DNA of 35,103 nucleotides from an uncultured Anaerosolibacter sp. (GTDB lineage Bacteria > Bacillota_A > Clostridia > Peptostreptococcales > Thermotaleaceae): the NCBI GenBank assembly GCA_937948705.1, contig CALECF010000063.1, forward strand, positions 1 to 35,103, in the 5' to 3' direction. Positions within the stretch are counted from its first letter, which is position 1. Each line of letters opens with the position of its first letter. The position numbers and the translations under genes were made by a program. A model generated the notes under the pieces. It saw only the letters and a program-made list of their open reading frames with translations. It was not told the origin of the DNA and searched no databases. Positions 7,483 to 16,096 of the stretch are shown here, in pieces.

Positions 7483-8493
7483 TTATGCTAATATGTCTTG
7501 TTTTGTAAATACCAAAAAAGCAATGAATATAGAGACAGCAGCCCAGCCGAATAATACCATGGTGGAAAACATCATACTAAGCCCTTCTATCCGCTGAAAA
7601 GAACCAGATATAAAATACGTTAAATTTAAGTTTACCGTAAAAATATATCGCGTGAATTTCCAATCTGCTATGAAAAAACTTAAAAAGTTTCCACCTATTA
7701 AAGTAGCCATCATAATTCCAATTGAAGCAGAGGTACTCTTCACTAAAACGGAGACCATCAAAGAAATACATCCTATGACAAAGGACACAAAATATCCAAT
7801 GGAATACACCATCAAAATGTACTGCCATTGTGTAACACTTATCACTGCTGAAGTATCCAGCTGATCCCTTACAATTCGAAATCCTGTGATTACTGGTTCA
7901 TTAAAACCACCGTATCGAAACAGAATCATGGATACAATAAAGGATATCAGTGCAATCAGTAATATAACGATCATCTCCAGTGCCACCAAAGCCAAAAGCT
8001 TACTTAAAAGAATTTTCCATCTCGGTACTGGTCTTGTAAGTAAGAGTTTAATGGTGCCAGTATTCACTTCCCCAGACACAATATCCCCCGCCAATAAAAT
8101 GATGAGCAAAGGTAAGAATAAAAAAATGGATTGTTCAACGAATCGTGTCATAAACCGGCCTGCACTAGAGTTAATGGGACTAACATCATTGTCCAGATAA
8201 AATTGCAGTTGCTCTGCCCTTACCTTCAAAGAAGCTTTCCCTTCCTCTGGAATATATGGATTTTCTAACCTCCGCTCTAAATCCGATAGTTGTTGCTGGA
8301 TAAGGCTTTGCCAGTTTTCTGCATTCTCAATACCAAATCGCTTTGCCACTTCATCTTTCGTCCGCTTTAATGTGTAATGTTCTCCATAGGCAAAGAGGGA
8401 AATAAGTACAGCCAAAATTCCTAATATAACATATAATCTTTTCTTTAATAAAACCTTCATGACTTCATTTTCTACTAATTTAAGCAATTTCAT
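7483..8493 (-). CDS. ABC-2-type transporter permease
   Basis: This is the membrane subunit of the ABC exporter whose ATPase is encoded just upstream. The N-terminus is cytoplasmic with one membrane segment (LYVILGILAVLISLFAYG, about residues 23-40). A polar extracytoplasmic loop of some 80 residues follows, then five more hydrophobic segments from about residue 125 (FLFLPLLIILLAGDIVSGE) to the end. The phrase GEVNTGTIKLLLTRPVPRWKILLSKLL is typical of NatB/YhaP-like ABC-2 permeases. A GTG at 8496 and an ATG at 8493 compete as start. GGAGG is very close to both, and the frame overlaps the ATPase gene by 14-17 bases, so the two are translationally coupled. Confidence 0.87.
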   Translation of the reverse strand: MKLLKLVENEVMKVLLKKRLYVILGILAVLISLFAYGEHYTLKRTKDEVAKRFGIENAENWQSLIQQQLSDLERRLENPYIPEEGKASLKVRAEQLQFYLDNDVSPINSSAGRFMTRFVEQSIFLFLPLLIILLAGDIVSGEVNTGTIKLLLTRPVPRWKILLSKLLALVALEMIVILLIALISFIVSMILFRYGGFNEPVITGFRIVRDQLDTSAVISVTQWQYILMVYSIGYFVSFVIGCISLMVSVLVKSTSASIGIMMATLIGGNFLSFFIADWKFTRYIFTVNLNLTYFISGSFQRIEGLSMMFSTMVLFGWAAVSIFIAFLVFTKQDILA

Positions 8494-9394
8494 CACCCTC
8501 CGTAATTTGGAGGAACAGCTCCTCTAATGATTTTTGATGTTTATGTACATACTTTATACCGACGCCCTCCTGAAAAAACACGCTATTTATTTCTTCTATA
8601 AGACTCTCCTCCACATATGTGCGGAAGCTATTTTCTTCTATGGCAGTAGGCTGTATACTCCATCTTTCCTGTAGTATGCTTATGGCCTTGTCCCTATTGT
8701 GGACTTGCCAGGTGATAGACTGTTCATTCAGCAACTCTTTTACCTCTAGCTTTCTCACAATCCTACCTTTCTGAATAATGACAACTTCATCACATATCAT
8801 CTCAACCTCTGAAAGAAGGTGGCTTGAAACAAATATGGTCATGTTTTCTTCATGGGCGAGCTTTGTAATCAACTTTCTAAATTCATTGATTCCAGCAGGG
8901 TCTAACCCATTGGTCGGCTCATCTAAAATCAATAATCTTGGCCTTTTTAAAAGCGCCTGGGCAATACCCAATCTCTGTTTCATCCCTAAAGAATAAGTAC
9001 CCACTTTATCTTGTATACGATTTGTTAAACCTACGAGGGACACCACCTCTTCAATACGCTCTTTTGTGATTCCTTTTTCCATGGCCCCTAAAAAAGTAAG
9101 ATTTTCTAATCCAGACATATATTCATACATTTCTGGATTTTCAATAATGCACCCCACATTAGACATTGCTTGCACAAATTCTTTTGATATTGAATGGCCA
9201 CAGATTTTGATGTCTCCCGACGTTGGACGAATCAATCCTACAATCATTCTTAAGGTCATTGTCTTTCCGGCTCCATTGGGGCCTAGAAATCCAAAAACTT
9301 TTCCCGACTCTACATAAAAGTCCAGTCCTTTTATAATAAGACGCCCTTTAATTTTTTTGGTAACATCTTTTACCTCTAAGATCCGATCTCCCAA
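8480..9394 (-). CDS. ABC transporter ATP-binding protein
   Basis: The 304-residue ATPase powers the adjacent ABC-2 permease. Walker A is GPNGAGKT (about residues 39-46), the Q loop region is CIIENPEMYEYMSG, the signature is YSLGMKQRLGIAQALLKRP (about 134-152), Walker B is LLILDEPTNGLDP and the switch His lies in VSSHLLSE. The C-terminal 90 residues are the usual accessory region of drug- or bacteriocin-export type ATPases. The start is TTG at 9394, six bases after AGGTGG. It is the first gene of an operon with the permease and the SGNH hydrolase. The exported substrate cannot be told from sequence. Confidence 0.93.
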   Translation of the reverse strand: MGDRILEVKDVTKKIKGRLIIKGLDFYVESGKVFGFLGPNGAGKTMTLRMIVGLIRPTSGDIKICGHSISKEFVQAMSNVGCIIENPEMYEYMSGLENLTFLGAMEKGITKERIEEVVSLVGLTNRIQDKVGTYSLGMKQRLGIAQALLKRPRLLILDEPTNGLDPAGINEFRKLITKLAHEENMTIFVSSHLLSEVEMICDEVVIIQKGRIVRKLEVKELLNEQSITWQVHNRDKAISILQERWSIQPTAIEENSFRTYVEESLIEEINSVFFQEGVGIKYVHKHQKSLEELFLQITEGDEIA

Positions 9395-9685
9395 TAATTT
9401 CCACCTCTCCCCTTCATGTTTTTACCAAATATGGGTCTTTTGAATTCAGCAGCATTTGCAACCTAGCTTTATCTTTCTTCAGTTTTACCTTTCTTTCATA
9501 TCTACATACCCATTTTATAGCTTAGAAATCTAATACAATGCACTGCCTCCTAATGACGATGAATGCTTCAACTGAATAACAGTACAGAAGAACCCCCTCA
9601 CTTTTACACACTCTCTAAATACATGTGCGGCCCCCTAAAAATATAGGGGGCCGCGGCAAAAGTTTTATATTTTTCTCTTTTATGA
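9395..9685. other. Intergenic region before the ABC operon
   Basis: These 291 bases hold the GerMN-gene hairpin at 9627-9654 and the leader of the ABC operon. On the minus strand TGCATT-N17-TATAAA around 9517-9545 is a weak promoter candidate. I see no coding frame. Confidence 0.4.
9627..9654 (-). terminator. GC-rich hairpin terminator after the GerMN gene
   Basis: The perfect 11-base arms GCGGCCCCCTA (9627-9637) and TAGGGGGCCGC (9644-9654) enclose AAAATA. It lies 32 bases after the stop of the minus-strand GerMN gene. The T tract is poor, so termination is inferred from stability and place. Confidence 0.65.
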
Positions 9686-10912
9686 TCATCTTCCAATTAA
9701 ATCCTGGTTTCTTACAAGGGGCTCATTCAGAACAATATTTCCTAAGGTTTCACCAGTCTTACCTTCTACCAAAATTTGAACGCCCTTAATGGTATTAAAT
9801 TCTGTAAGTGTGTTTACGATTGAATACAATGTCATGGTTTCTCCTGCACTTCCACCTGAATGATTCGTGATAAACTCCTTGGAAAAATCTACAAAGCATA
9901 TGCCATTCTGTATATATATATTCAGGAGCCTTGTACCAGATGGTATTGATGAAGCAAGATTCGTGGTAGGTCCTAGGATCAATGCCTCAACTGCAGCTCT
10001 TGCCGTACCCCCACCCACTACTGAAATGTTTCTTTGCTCCAGCTGCAGTTTTTCTGCATGATTATCTGGGAAATACAGCTTTACTTGAAGTTCCTTATTT
10101 TCCCCAGGTGTAAAAAGAAAATAGCTTACAGGAAAATTGGAATCTTTAAGTTCTAGGAGTTTCTCAAAGCTTACCACTCCAATACCTTCTTTTATTACCC
10201 TGACTTCATAGTAGTTACTGTTTATATCATCATATCTGACAGTGTATTGTTTACGTCCATCCTTTGTAATTTCTACCTTCTGAATAAAAGCATTAACAGT
10301 TGTCGCTACACCCTGCTTATCAAATACCTTCTCGCCCCAAAATGTTCCAGCTACCAGTGGTGTCTGAATCAAAGTAATTTTGTTGAATTTGGAATCAAGC
10401 ATGACGCTTTCAACCTTTTCCTGAACTATTCTATTCCCAGTAATCGTGTATTTCAAACGAATACTTCTATCTAATTTGCTTTCTCCACCTGAAGGGTCCC
10501 CTACTTCACCACTGATTATATACTCTCGTTTCTGACTTTCATCTATGATATTATCAATTTTCATTTGATGACTATATTCTGCAAAACCATCGTACATCCA
10601 CACAAATCCACGGGTCCCAGGGAGTAATGCTGATAGTTGTTGTTTTTCATACTTGGTATCATTTATACTTGCTACCTTGGTAAAAGTATTCCACCCTACC
10701 TCCTTATTCAACAACTCAGAAATTGCCCTTATTGGTACATAGGTGACGCCTTTAAATAAGAAATTATCTACATTCACTCTATTACCGTTAACTTCAAGTT
10801 TAACCAAATTTCTATGAACTACTATCGATTCACTTATATCTACCGATACTACGTTTATTACCAACGCTCCAACTAAAAGCAATCCTAATAAAATAGCAAA
10901 TGGCTTTTTCAT
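9686..10912 (-). CDS. Secreted GerMN-domain protein with copper-amine-oxidase-N domain
   Basis: The 408-residue exported protein starts with a signal or anchor sequence (MKKPFAILLGLLLVGALVI). A copper amine oxidase N-terminal-like domain follows at about residues 36-85 (KLEVNGNRVNVDNF, GVTYVPIRAISELL), a module of clostridial wall and spore proteins. The middle is beta-rich with no known domain. The C-terminal GerMN domain spans about residues 285-395 (AAVEALILGPTTNLASSIPSGTRLL, GICFVDFSKEF). GerMN is named after spore germination GerM and occurs in envelope and sporulation proteins. A GTG at 10921 is part of the ribosome site GGAGGTG. The ATG at 10912 is chosen. A second GerMN protein is encoded at 27964-29028. 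Confidence 0.85.
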   Translation of the reverse strand: MKKPFAILLGLLLVGALVINVVSVDISESIVVHRNLVKLEVNGNRVNVDNFLFKGVTYVPIRAISELLNKEVGWNTFTKVASINDTKYEKQQLSALLPGTRGFVWMYDGFAEYSHQMKIDNIIDESQKREYIISGEVGDPSGGESKLDRSIRLKYTITGNRIVQEKVESVMLDSKFNKITLIQTPLVAGTFWGEKVFDKQGVATTVNAFIQKVEITKDGRKQYTVRYDDINSNYYEVRVIKEGIGVVSFEKLLELKDSNFPVSYFLFTPGENKELQVKLYFPDNHAEKLQLEQRNISVVGGGTARAAVEALILGPTTNLASSIPSGTRLLNIYIQNGICFVDFSKEFITNHSGGSAGETMTLYSIVNTLTEFNTIKGVQILVEGKTGETLGNIVLNEPLVRNQDLIGR

Positions 10913-11047
10913 GATCTCCACCTCCTTGTTGTTTATTTTATACCCTATTCATATGGAAATATAGTTTCCAGTTGTTTCCTAATACTAAGTAATGATAAAC
11001 ACTGAGGGATACACTTTCATTCAAAATACGATCATTATAATGGGCAT

Positions 11048-11077
11048 AAAGGGACAAGCAATTCAACTTGTCCCTTT
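11048..11077 (-). terminator. Terminator of the DbpA-type helicase gene
   Basis: AAAGGGACAAG (11048-11058) and CTTGTCCCTTT (11067-11077) form a perfect 11-bp stem with an eight-base loop, 20 bases after the stop codon of the helicase gene. Confidence 0.75.
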
Positions 11078-11096
11078 ATATCTTATTCTTTTATAT

Positions 11097-12542
11097 TTAC
11101 ATATCTGCTTTGCTTACTTTACGAAGTCTGCCTTTGATGGTCATCTTCTGTAACTCTTGAAAAACCATCTCACCTTTATTATTTAATATTTCTACAAATG
11201 TAGATACATCCACTATATTGATAATTCCGATATCTGCCGCTGTCATGCCTGGTATGCTACATAGTGTACCCACAATGTCCACTGGCCTCATCTTTGTTTT
11301 CTTACCAGCGTTGATATGTAATTTCATAATTTCTTTGCTCAACGGTGCGCCTTTTGTTTCTTTAATTTCAGGCGTAGTATTTATTTTTTCATCAAATTCC
11401 TGTCTGGAATGATTCACATCTTCTTTCTCAGGTCTTTGTTTTAAAGGAATCTCTTTGCCAATATATTGATGTATATCCTTTAAAAATTTATCTTCTCTTT
11501 GTGTTACAAAAATAATGGCTCTACCCTCCCTGAATGCCCGTCCAGTTCTTCCAATTCTATGGACATAGCTTTCTGGATCTTGTGGTATATCATAGTTGAT
11601 GACAAGTGAAATGTTATCTATGTCTATGCCTCTAGCTGCAACATCTGTTGCTACCAAATATCTGAAATGACCTTTTTTGAAATCATTCATCGCCCTTAAT
11701 CTATCCCGTTGTTCCATGCCACCATGAATTCTTTCACAAGTATACTCCATATCTGCCAGTTCAAAGTAAACCTCATCTACCTTTTGTTTTGTATTGCAAA
11801 ATATGATACAACTGTCGGGGTTTTCTATGATCGTTATATCTCTTAAAAGATCAATCTTGTCTCTTTCTTCTATGGTGTATCTTTCTTGACTAATTCTGTC
11901 AGTCGCTGCATTTTGTTCTTCTATTTCAACGCGTATAGGCTCTTTCATATACTTATCACATAAAGTCTCTATGTCTTTTGGCATTGTGGCTGACAACAAT
12001 ACCGTCACACGTTCTTTTGGCAATCTGTTTAGGATTGTTTCTAACTGCTCTATAAATCCCATATTGAGCATTTCATCCGCTTCATCTATGACAAGGTATT
12101 TTATTTTTGAGGTGTCGAATGTTCCTCTTTCGATATGATCTATAATACGTCCTGGTGTGCCTACTACCACATGGGTTTTTTGTTTTAGTTCCTTTTCCTG
12201 GATATAGAAAGGGGATTTCCCGTATATGGCAGGCACCTTAATTCTTTTAAACCTACCGATATTAAACATATCTTCTTTAACCTGGATAGCAAGTTCTCTT
12301 GTTGGTACAATCACCAATGCCTGGGGTTTATTTTCATCCCAATCTACCAATTCGCAGATAGGAATGGCAAATGCTGCAGTTTTTCCGCTCCCTGTTTGGG
12401 ACTTTACTATAATATCCGTCTGCTCCAGTATAGCTGGTATAACCTGTTCTTGAACCCTTGTAGGATTTTCAAAATTTAACATACGAATTGATTTTAACAA
12501 CTCATCACTTAATGAATAATCACTAAAACTTGATTTGATCAT
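11097..12542 (-). CDS. dbpA: ATP-dependent RNA helicase, DbpA/YxiN type
   Basis: This 481-residue DEAD-box helicase probably remodels 23S rRNA during assembly of the large ribosomal subunit. The helicase core shows the Q motif region (FENPTRVQEQVIPAIL), motif I SQTGSGKT (48-55), PTRELA, TPGR, DEAD (153-156), SAT (184-186), and ATDVAARGIDI and HRIGRTGRA in the second RecA domain. After a linker, the last 75 residues (MKLHINAGKKTKMRPVDIVG onward) are the DbpA RNA-binding domain, which in DbpA and YxiN recognises hairpin 92 of 23S rRNA. The ribosome site is weak. A long upstream region holds only short frames, as is common for regulated DEAD-box genes. Confidence 0.92.
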   Translation of the reverse strand: MIKSSFSDYSLSDELLKSIRMLNFENPTRVQEQVIPAILEQTDIIVKSQTGSGKTAAFAIPICELVDWDENKPQALVIVPTRELAIQVKEDMFNIGRFKRIKVPAIYGKSPFYIQEKELKQKTHVVVGTPGRIIDHIERGTFDTSKIKYLVIDEADEMLNMGFIEQLETILNRLPKERVTVLLSATMPKDIETLCDKYMKEPIRVEIEEQNAATDRISQERYTIEERDKIDLLRDITIIENPDSCIIFCNTKQKVDEVYFELADMEYTCERIHGGMEQRDRLRAMNDFKKGHFRYLVATDVAARGIDIDNISLVINYDIPQDPESYVHRIGRTGRAFREGRAIIFVTQREDKFLKDIHQYIGKEIPLKQRPEKEDVNHSRQEFDEKINTTPEIKETKGAPLSKEIMKLHINAGKKTKMRPVDIVGTLCSIPGMTAADIGIINIVDVSTFVEILNNKGEMVFQELQKMTIKGRLRKVSKADM

Positions 12543-12581
12543 GTAATCATCTCTTTCTTTATATATCTATTGCACTTTTTG

Positions 12582-12668
12582 TTAATCAGGTGGAAAGACC
12601 CGCTCAATGTATTTGTAGAAATTCTCCAGTTCTGATAAAGCCATGGGGGGAATGAAATGGTCTATCAT
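12582..12668 (-). CDS. Possible short ORF upstream of dbpA
   Basis: An ATG at 12668, six bases after AGAAGG, opens a frame of 28 codons whose product ends ALSELENFYKYIERVFPPD. An alternative ATG at 12674 adds two residues. Directly upstream, in another phase, 12684-12740 reads GYTKGVEYYAYLSMIKLT before a stop. Both look like protein sequence. They may be pieces of one decayed gene, or a leader peptide for dbpA. No family was recognised. Confidence 0.3.
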   Translation of the reverse strand: MIDHFIPPMALSELENFYKYIERVFPPD

Positions 12669-12795
12669 TATCATCCTTCTCTCTTAAGTCAGTTTGATCA
12701 TGGAAAGGTAAGCATAGTACTCAACACCCTTAGTATATCCCTATTGTTCAATAAACTTCTATGATAGCATCGTAAAATCTTATCTCGTCGCAAAA

Positions 12796-12826
12796 ACAGC
12801 AAGTAAGAATGATCCTTATTTGCTGT
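12796..12826 (-). terminator. Terminator of the SpoU methyltransferase-GNAT operon
   Basis: ACAGCAAGTAAG (12796-12807) pairs with CTTATTTGCTGT (12815-12826), with one G-T pair. On the minus strand it is followed by TTTTTG. It lies 21 bases after the double-GNAT stop codon. Confidence 0.8.
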
Positions 12827-12847
12827 AAATTCCACTTTCTAATGTGT

Positions 12848-13741
12848 CTAGTTTTTGCTCATTTCATAATAATCCATTGTAGCAGTCTCCTCAAAACCAC
12901 AGGATATATAAAGCTTTAACGCATTTTTATTTTTTACAGCCACTTGAAGCATGATATCCTTTGCATTTTCTTCTTTTAACTTTTCTATTGCCCAAGTCAA
13001 AATCTCTCTTCCATACCCTTTTCCTCGATATTCAGGAAGTACTCCTAAGCCATAAATACCGCCAATACCATCACTTATTTCTAAACGAACTTTTCCTATT
13101 ATTTTATCATCGATTTCTGCCAGGTAAGTCATTGAACCATACTTTTCATCGTCCTCAGGCATAGACATGTTTTCTTCTTTAAATTCTATATCAAAATATA
13201 TAGCGTCTTGTCCTGCAATCTCCTTTGCGTCTTTGTTCGTAGCTTTTCTTAAGACAAGATGGCTTGCCAACAAATCATTTTTTACGTTACTTTTTAAAAA
13301 CATTTCGTATTCTGAATGGGCATAGGTAGCGCCTGTATACTTTATAAACTCCAGTCCGGAAACAGAATGGTTATCACTTAGCAGAAGCATTTTTTGCGAT
13401 TCTCTCTTACTCCACTCATCACTAACTAAAGAAAATAGCCTTTTAAACACACCTCTTCTCCTGTACTCAGGGTGCACCATCCCATTTACTTCAATCGCTT
13501 CTCCACCAAAGTTACCTATACCAATATAGCCAATAAGCTTGCTCTCATCATAATACATGAACTCATTAATATTGTTTAAACTTTCGTCTTTTTCCGCCCT
13601 ACTTAGCTTATAATCAAGTTCTAGCTTTAGTGCCGTTTGATCCACTTCTGCACAAATTTTTTGAAGATGATGGATATCCTCATAGTCACTTTCGTCTAAC
13701 TTTTCTGTTAGCTTTATAGTAAGGTTTATTCTCTCCCCCAT
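12848..13741 (-). CDS. Double GNAT-domain N-acetyltransferase
   Basis: The protein of about 297 residues has two GNAT folds. The N-terminal one has VHPEYRRRGVFKRLFSLVSD (about residues 90-109) and the C-terminal one has VLPEYRGKGYGREILTWAIEKL (about residues 236-257). Each carries a recognisable RxxGxG/V acetyl-CoA loop, the second better conserved. Such tandem proteins often keep only one active site. The substrate is unknown. A 313-residue version could start at 13789, but GGGGGAGG lies ten bases before the ATG at 13741, so this start is preferred. It follows the SpoU methyltransferase gene on the same strand and ends in a shared terminator. Confidence 0.85.
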   Translation of the reverse strand: MGERINLTIKLTEKLDESDYEDIHHLQKICAEVDQTALKLELDYKLSRAEKDESLNNINEFMYYDESKLIGYIGIGNFGGEAIEVNGMVHPEYRRRGVFKRLFSLVSDEWSKRESQKMLLLSDNHSVSGLEFIKYTGATYAHSEYEMFLKSNVKNDLLASHLVLRKATNKDAKEIAGQDAIYFDIEFKEENMSMPEDDEKYGSMTYLAEIDDKIIGKVRLEISDGIGGIYGLGVLPEYRGKGYGREILTWAIEKLKEENAKDIMLQVAVKNKNALKLYISCGFEETATMDYYEMSKN

Positions 13742-13804
13742 GTCTACTGTTCCTCCCCCTTGATATATCTTCAACAAGCCTTGCCACATCTTTATCTAAA
13801 ATGC

Positions 13805-14701
13805 CTATTCTGTATGTACATGACTTCTTTGCAGCATGTTTTTCTTTTTCAAAGTTGCTTCGTATAATATAACTGTCGTTGCGATACCCACATTTAAGGA
13901 ATCACAGTCCCCAAACATTGGTATTTTGATACCCGTATATTTTTTTTCATACCATTCTTTTGAGATACCATATCGCTCACTACCAACGACTACAGCAACT
14001 CTGCCATCAAAATTTTCTTCATAGTAATTTTTGTCCGCTCTCGTATCCGTCAATACTATCCTAAAATTATTATCCTTGAGCCACCGAAATACATCTTCAT
14101 ACTCTGTTTCTACTACGGGTACTTTAAAGCATGACCCCTGACTGCTTTTTATGTATTTAGGATGTGTCAGCCTTGTTTTTTTATTACAAATAATCACTGC
14201 TGACACATCGGTTCCATCCGCCGATCTCACAATCGTTCCTACATTACCAGGAATCTCAAGTCCATCCAGAATCACAACAAGTGAATTTTTCTCTATAACC
14301 AATTCTTCTAGCTTCTTTCTGGGATATTTACAAACCGCTATAATCCCTGCTGAATTTGCCTTTTCACTTATCTGGTCAAAGACCTTCTTGGATGTTAGAT
14401 ATACTTCTAACTCCAAATTTGAATCCATAATCCCTTCCAATAACATGATAGATTCGTTTGAGTTCATCTCATCAGTGCAGACTATCATATGTTTTATTTG
14501 AACTTGATATTTATATGCAAATTGGATTGCCCACACACCCTCAACAGGAACAAGCAGCTCTGGATTGGGCTTAGAATTTTTGATGATATGTTCCACTTGA
14601 ACAATCACTCCGTGTCTATTCCCTGCATACAAAACCCTTTCATTATATTTTTGTTTTATATATCGATTTCGACCCTCAGCATCTAATTCCAAATAGCTCA
14701 T
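13805..14701 (-). CDS. TrmH/SpoU-family RNA 2'-O-methyltransferase
   Basis: This 298-residue enzyme of the SPOUT class should methylate a ribose 2'-OH in rRNA or tRNA with SAM. The C-terminal knot domain shows motif 1 (DGLEIPGNVGTIVRSA, N and R present), motif 2 (VAVVVGSERYGISKEW) and motif 3 (IPMFGDCDSLNVGIATTVILYEA). The N-terminal 130 residues form an unusual substrate-recognition domain, larger than in TrmH proper, so the target could be 23S rRNA. The organisation also recalls thiostrepton-resistance methyltransferases, but I would not assign that role. The start has AGGAGG eleven bases upstream. It forms a two-gene unit with the GNAT gene. Confidence 0.88.
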   Translation of the reverse strand: MSYLELDAEGRNRYIKQKYNERVLYAGNRHGVIVQVEHIIKNSKPNPELLVPVEGVWAIQFAYKYQVQIKHMIVCTDEMNSNESIMLLEGIMDSNLELEVYLTSKKVFDQISEKANSAGIIAVCKYPRKKLEELVIEKNSLVVILDGLEIPGNVGTIVRSADGTDVSAVIICNKKTRLTHPKYIKSSQGSCFKVPVVETEYEDVFRWLKDNNFRIVLTDTRADKNYYEENFDGRVAVVVGSERYGISKEWYEKKYTGIKIPMFGDCDSLNVGIATTVILYEATLKKKNMLQRSHVHTE

Positions 14702-14802
14702 TTAGCTGCAAACCTCCTAGTATGTAATAGTTATTCTGTATTTTTTTCTATCCTCACCATGCTCCACATATATAGTGTACGCATGTTAGGATATTGTAAT
14801 CG

Positions 14803-14880
14803 ATGAAAAGAATGTTTATGAATTTCTTGCTTTTAGCTTTAGTGATTTCTTTGAAAAACACTGCTATATCCTTCGCCTAA
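14803..14880 (+). CDS. Possible 25-residue signal-peptide-like ORF
   Basis: A plus-strand ATG opens 25 codons encoding MKRMFMNFLLLALVIS followed by LKNTAISFA. The product has a basic start, a hydrophobic core and an Ala end, like a bare signal peptide. No good ribosome site is present. It could be the stub of a lost secreted-protein gene or chance. Confidence 0.2.
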   Translation: MKRMFMNFLLLALVISLKNTAISFA

Positions 14881-14941
14881 TCATTACATGCTTTTCGCAA
14901 CAGTTCATGTTTGATTGATTCGACTGCTCAATACAGTGATA

Positions 14942-15841
14942 TTAAGGGATCTTTTTTGTGTATTTTAGAAACCCATTCTCAGCCTTTAACTCAATCATTC
15001 CTACTTCATTCAAATATTCAACATATGACCTTAACATTCTTTCTATGACCATATATTTATATATGCTCTTTCCTCGAATATTAAATTCTTTCATTGAAGC
15101 CCTTACAATATCCTCCATTGGCATAGCGCCTTCTATAACAGCGTACACACCTTCCGCCCTACTCTTATAAAAATCCATATTATCCTTTATGAGTTGTGTA
15201 ATATCATCATAAATTCCCTTATGGGCCACAATATATTTACTACATTTCAAATCATAAAGTTTATTCTTGCTTTTCAAATCTTCACTGAGTATAAAGGCGT
15301 AGGGTGTTTTAGCGCCTGCCATGACTTCATAGCTTATGAGGGCATCTCCTATATAAGCAACTTCGTCAGGAGTGATCACGCATATATGGGCAGGACTGTG
15401 TCCCGGTGTATGAAGAATTTTAAACTTGATTCCACACACAACGATTTGATCTTGATGATCTAAAATCATAATATCTGTTTTGCAAACCATATGTCCATAA
15501 TGTTTTTTTATATCAGATAATGTTTGGCTGCTGTAATAAACCTTGAGATTCACCGTCGAACTGCAAATAAAAGCCTCATAGGCCGGCATAGCAATGATAC
15601 AATCATATTTACCTTTTAAGTAGGCATTATTTCCTATATGGTCTACATGGGCATGACTGCATATAATACCAACTACTTTAAAGTTATTTTTTTCAAGAAG
15701 CTCTGCTATTCCTTTTTGTTCCCCTTCTGCCCATCCCGAATCCAACATGATAATTTCTTGATCATTTACTTTATAGAAAGGTATGTATGACATTCCAGTG
15801 TCAATGTAATATGTATTTCCTTGTACCTTCTTCATCTCCAT
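14942..15841 (-). CDS. Metallo-beta-lactamase-fold hydrolase
   Basis: The 299-residue metal-dependent hydrolase has the full MBL set: SHAHVDHIG (H63, H65, D67, H68), HTPGHSPAHI, YIGDAL (bridging Asp) and VAHKGIYDD near residue 208. The last 80 residues are helical (MEDIVRASMKEFNIRGKSIY, MLRSYVEYLNEVG), resembling the winged-helix C-terminus of several MBL groups (LACTB2-like). The substrate may be a thioester, phosphodiester or lactone; the sequence does not decide. GGGAG is eight bases before the ATG at 15841. It stands as a single minus-strand gene, with no clear terminator after it. Confidence 0.85.
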   Translation of the reverse strand: MEMKKVQGNTYYIDTGMSYIPFYKVNDQEIIMLDSGWAEGEQKGIAELLEKNNFKVVGIICSHAHVDHIGNNAYLKGKYDCIIAMPAYEAFICSSTVNLKVYYSSQTLSDIKKHYGHMVCKTDIMILDHQDQIVVCGIKFKILHTPGHSPAHICVITPDEVAYIGDALISYEVMAGAKTPYAFILSEDLKSKNKLYDLKCSKYIVAHKGIYDDITQLIKDNMDFYKSRAEGVYAVIEGAMPMEDIVRASMKEFNIRGKSIYKYMVIERMLRSYVEYLNEVGMIELKAENGFLKYTKKIP

Positions 15842-16018
15842 ATCATTCGCTCCCAGCTTGTTGTCTATGATTCAGTCTTTTTCTCCTACATGCACTTTGC
15901 ATTGATGGAAATTATCTACATTATACCATATATCGCCAAGACTTTTTATCATAAGCCAGGGAACTTTACAATTCAACATGGCAAGGACGGTTCTATGGCC
16001 TGCCATAGGAGAAATGAA

Positions 16019-16048
16019 AAAGAACTTCCCATTATAAGAAGTTCCTTT
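16019..16048 (-). terminator. Terminator of the thiMED operon
   Basis: On the minus strand AAAGGAACTTC, a nine-base loop and GAAGTTCTTTTT form a stem with one bulge followed by Ts. It lies about 50 bases after the thiD stop. Confidence 0.65.
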
Positions 16049-16096
16049 AACACGATCATTATCTTTTCTCTATCAACCTGCCCTGCCATTCTATTT

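Noticed and set aside
10955..10969. GGAAA-TATAG-TTTCC palindrome upstream of the GerMN gene
   Set aside because: Arms of only five bases, not repeated elsewhere at the locus, so not called an operator.
13805..14701. Assignment of the SpoU methyltransferase as a thiostrepton-resistance enzyme
   Set aside because: Only the general layout (a helper N-terminal domain plus SPOUT knot) is shared. No diagnostic motif was recognised, so it stays a TrmH/SpoU-family protein.
15993..16008. CTATGG-CCTG-CCATAG inverted repeat between the MBL and thiD genes
   Set aside because: Six pairs without a T tract. The nearby hairpin at 16019-16048 is the better terminator; this one may be chance.
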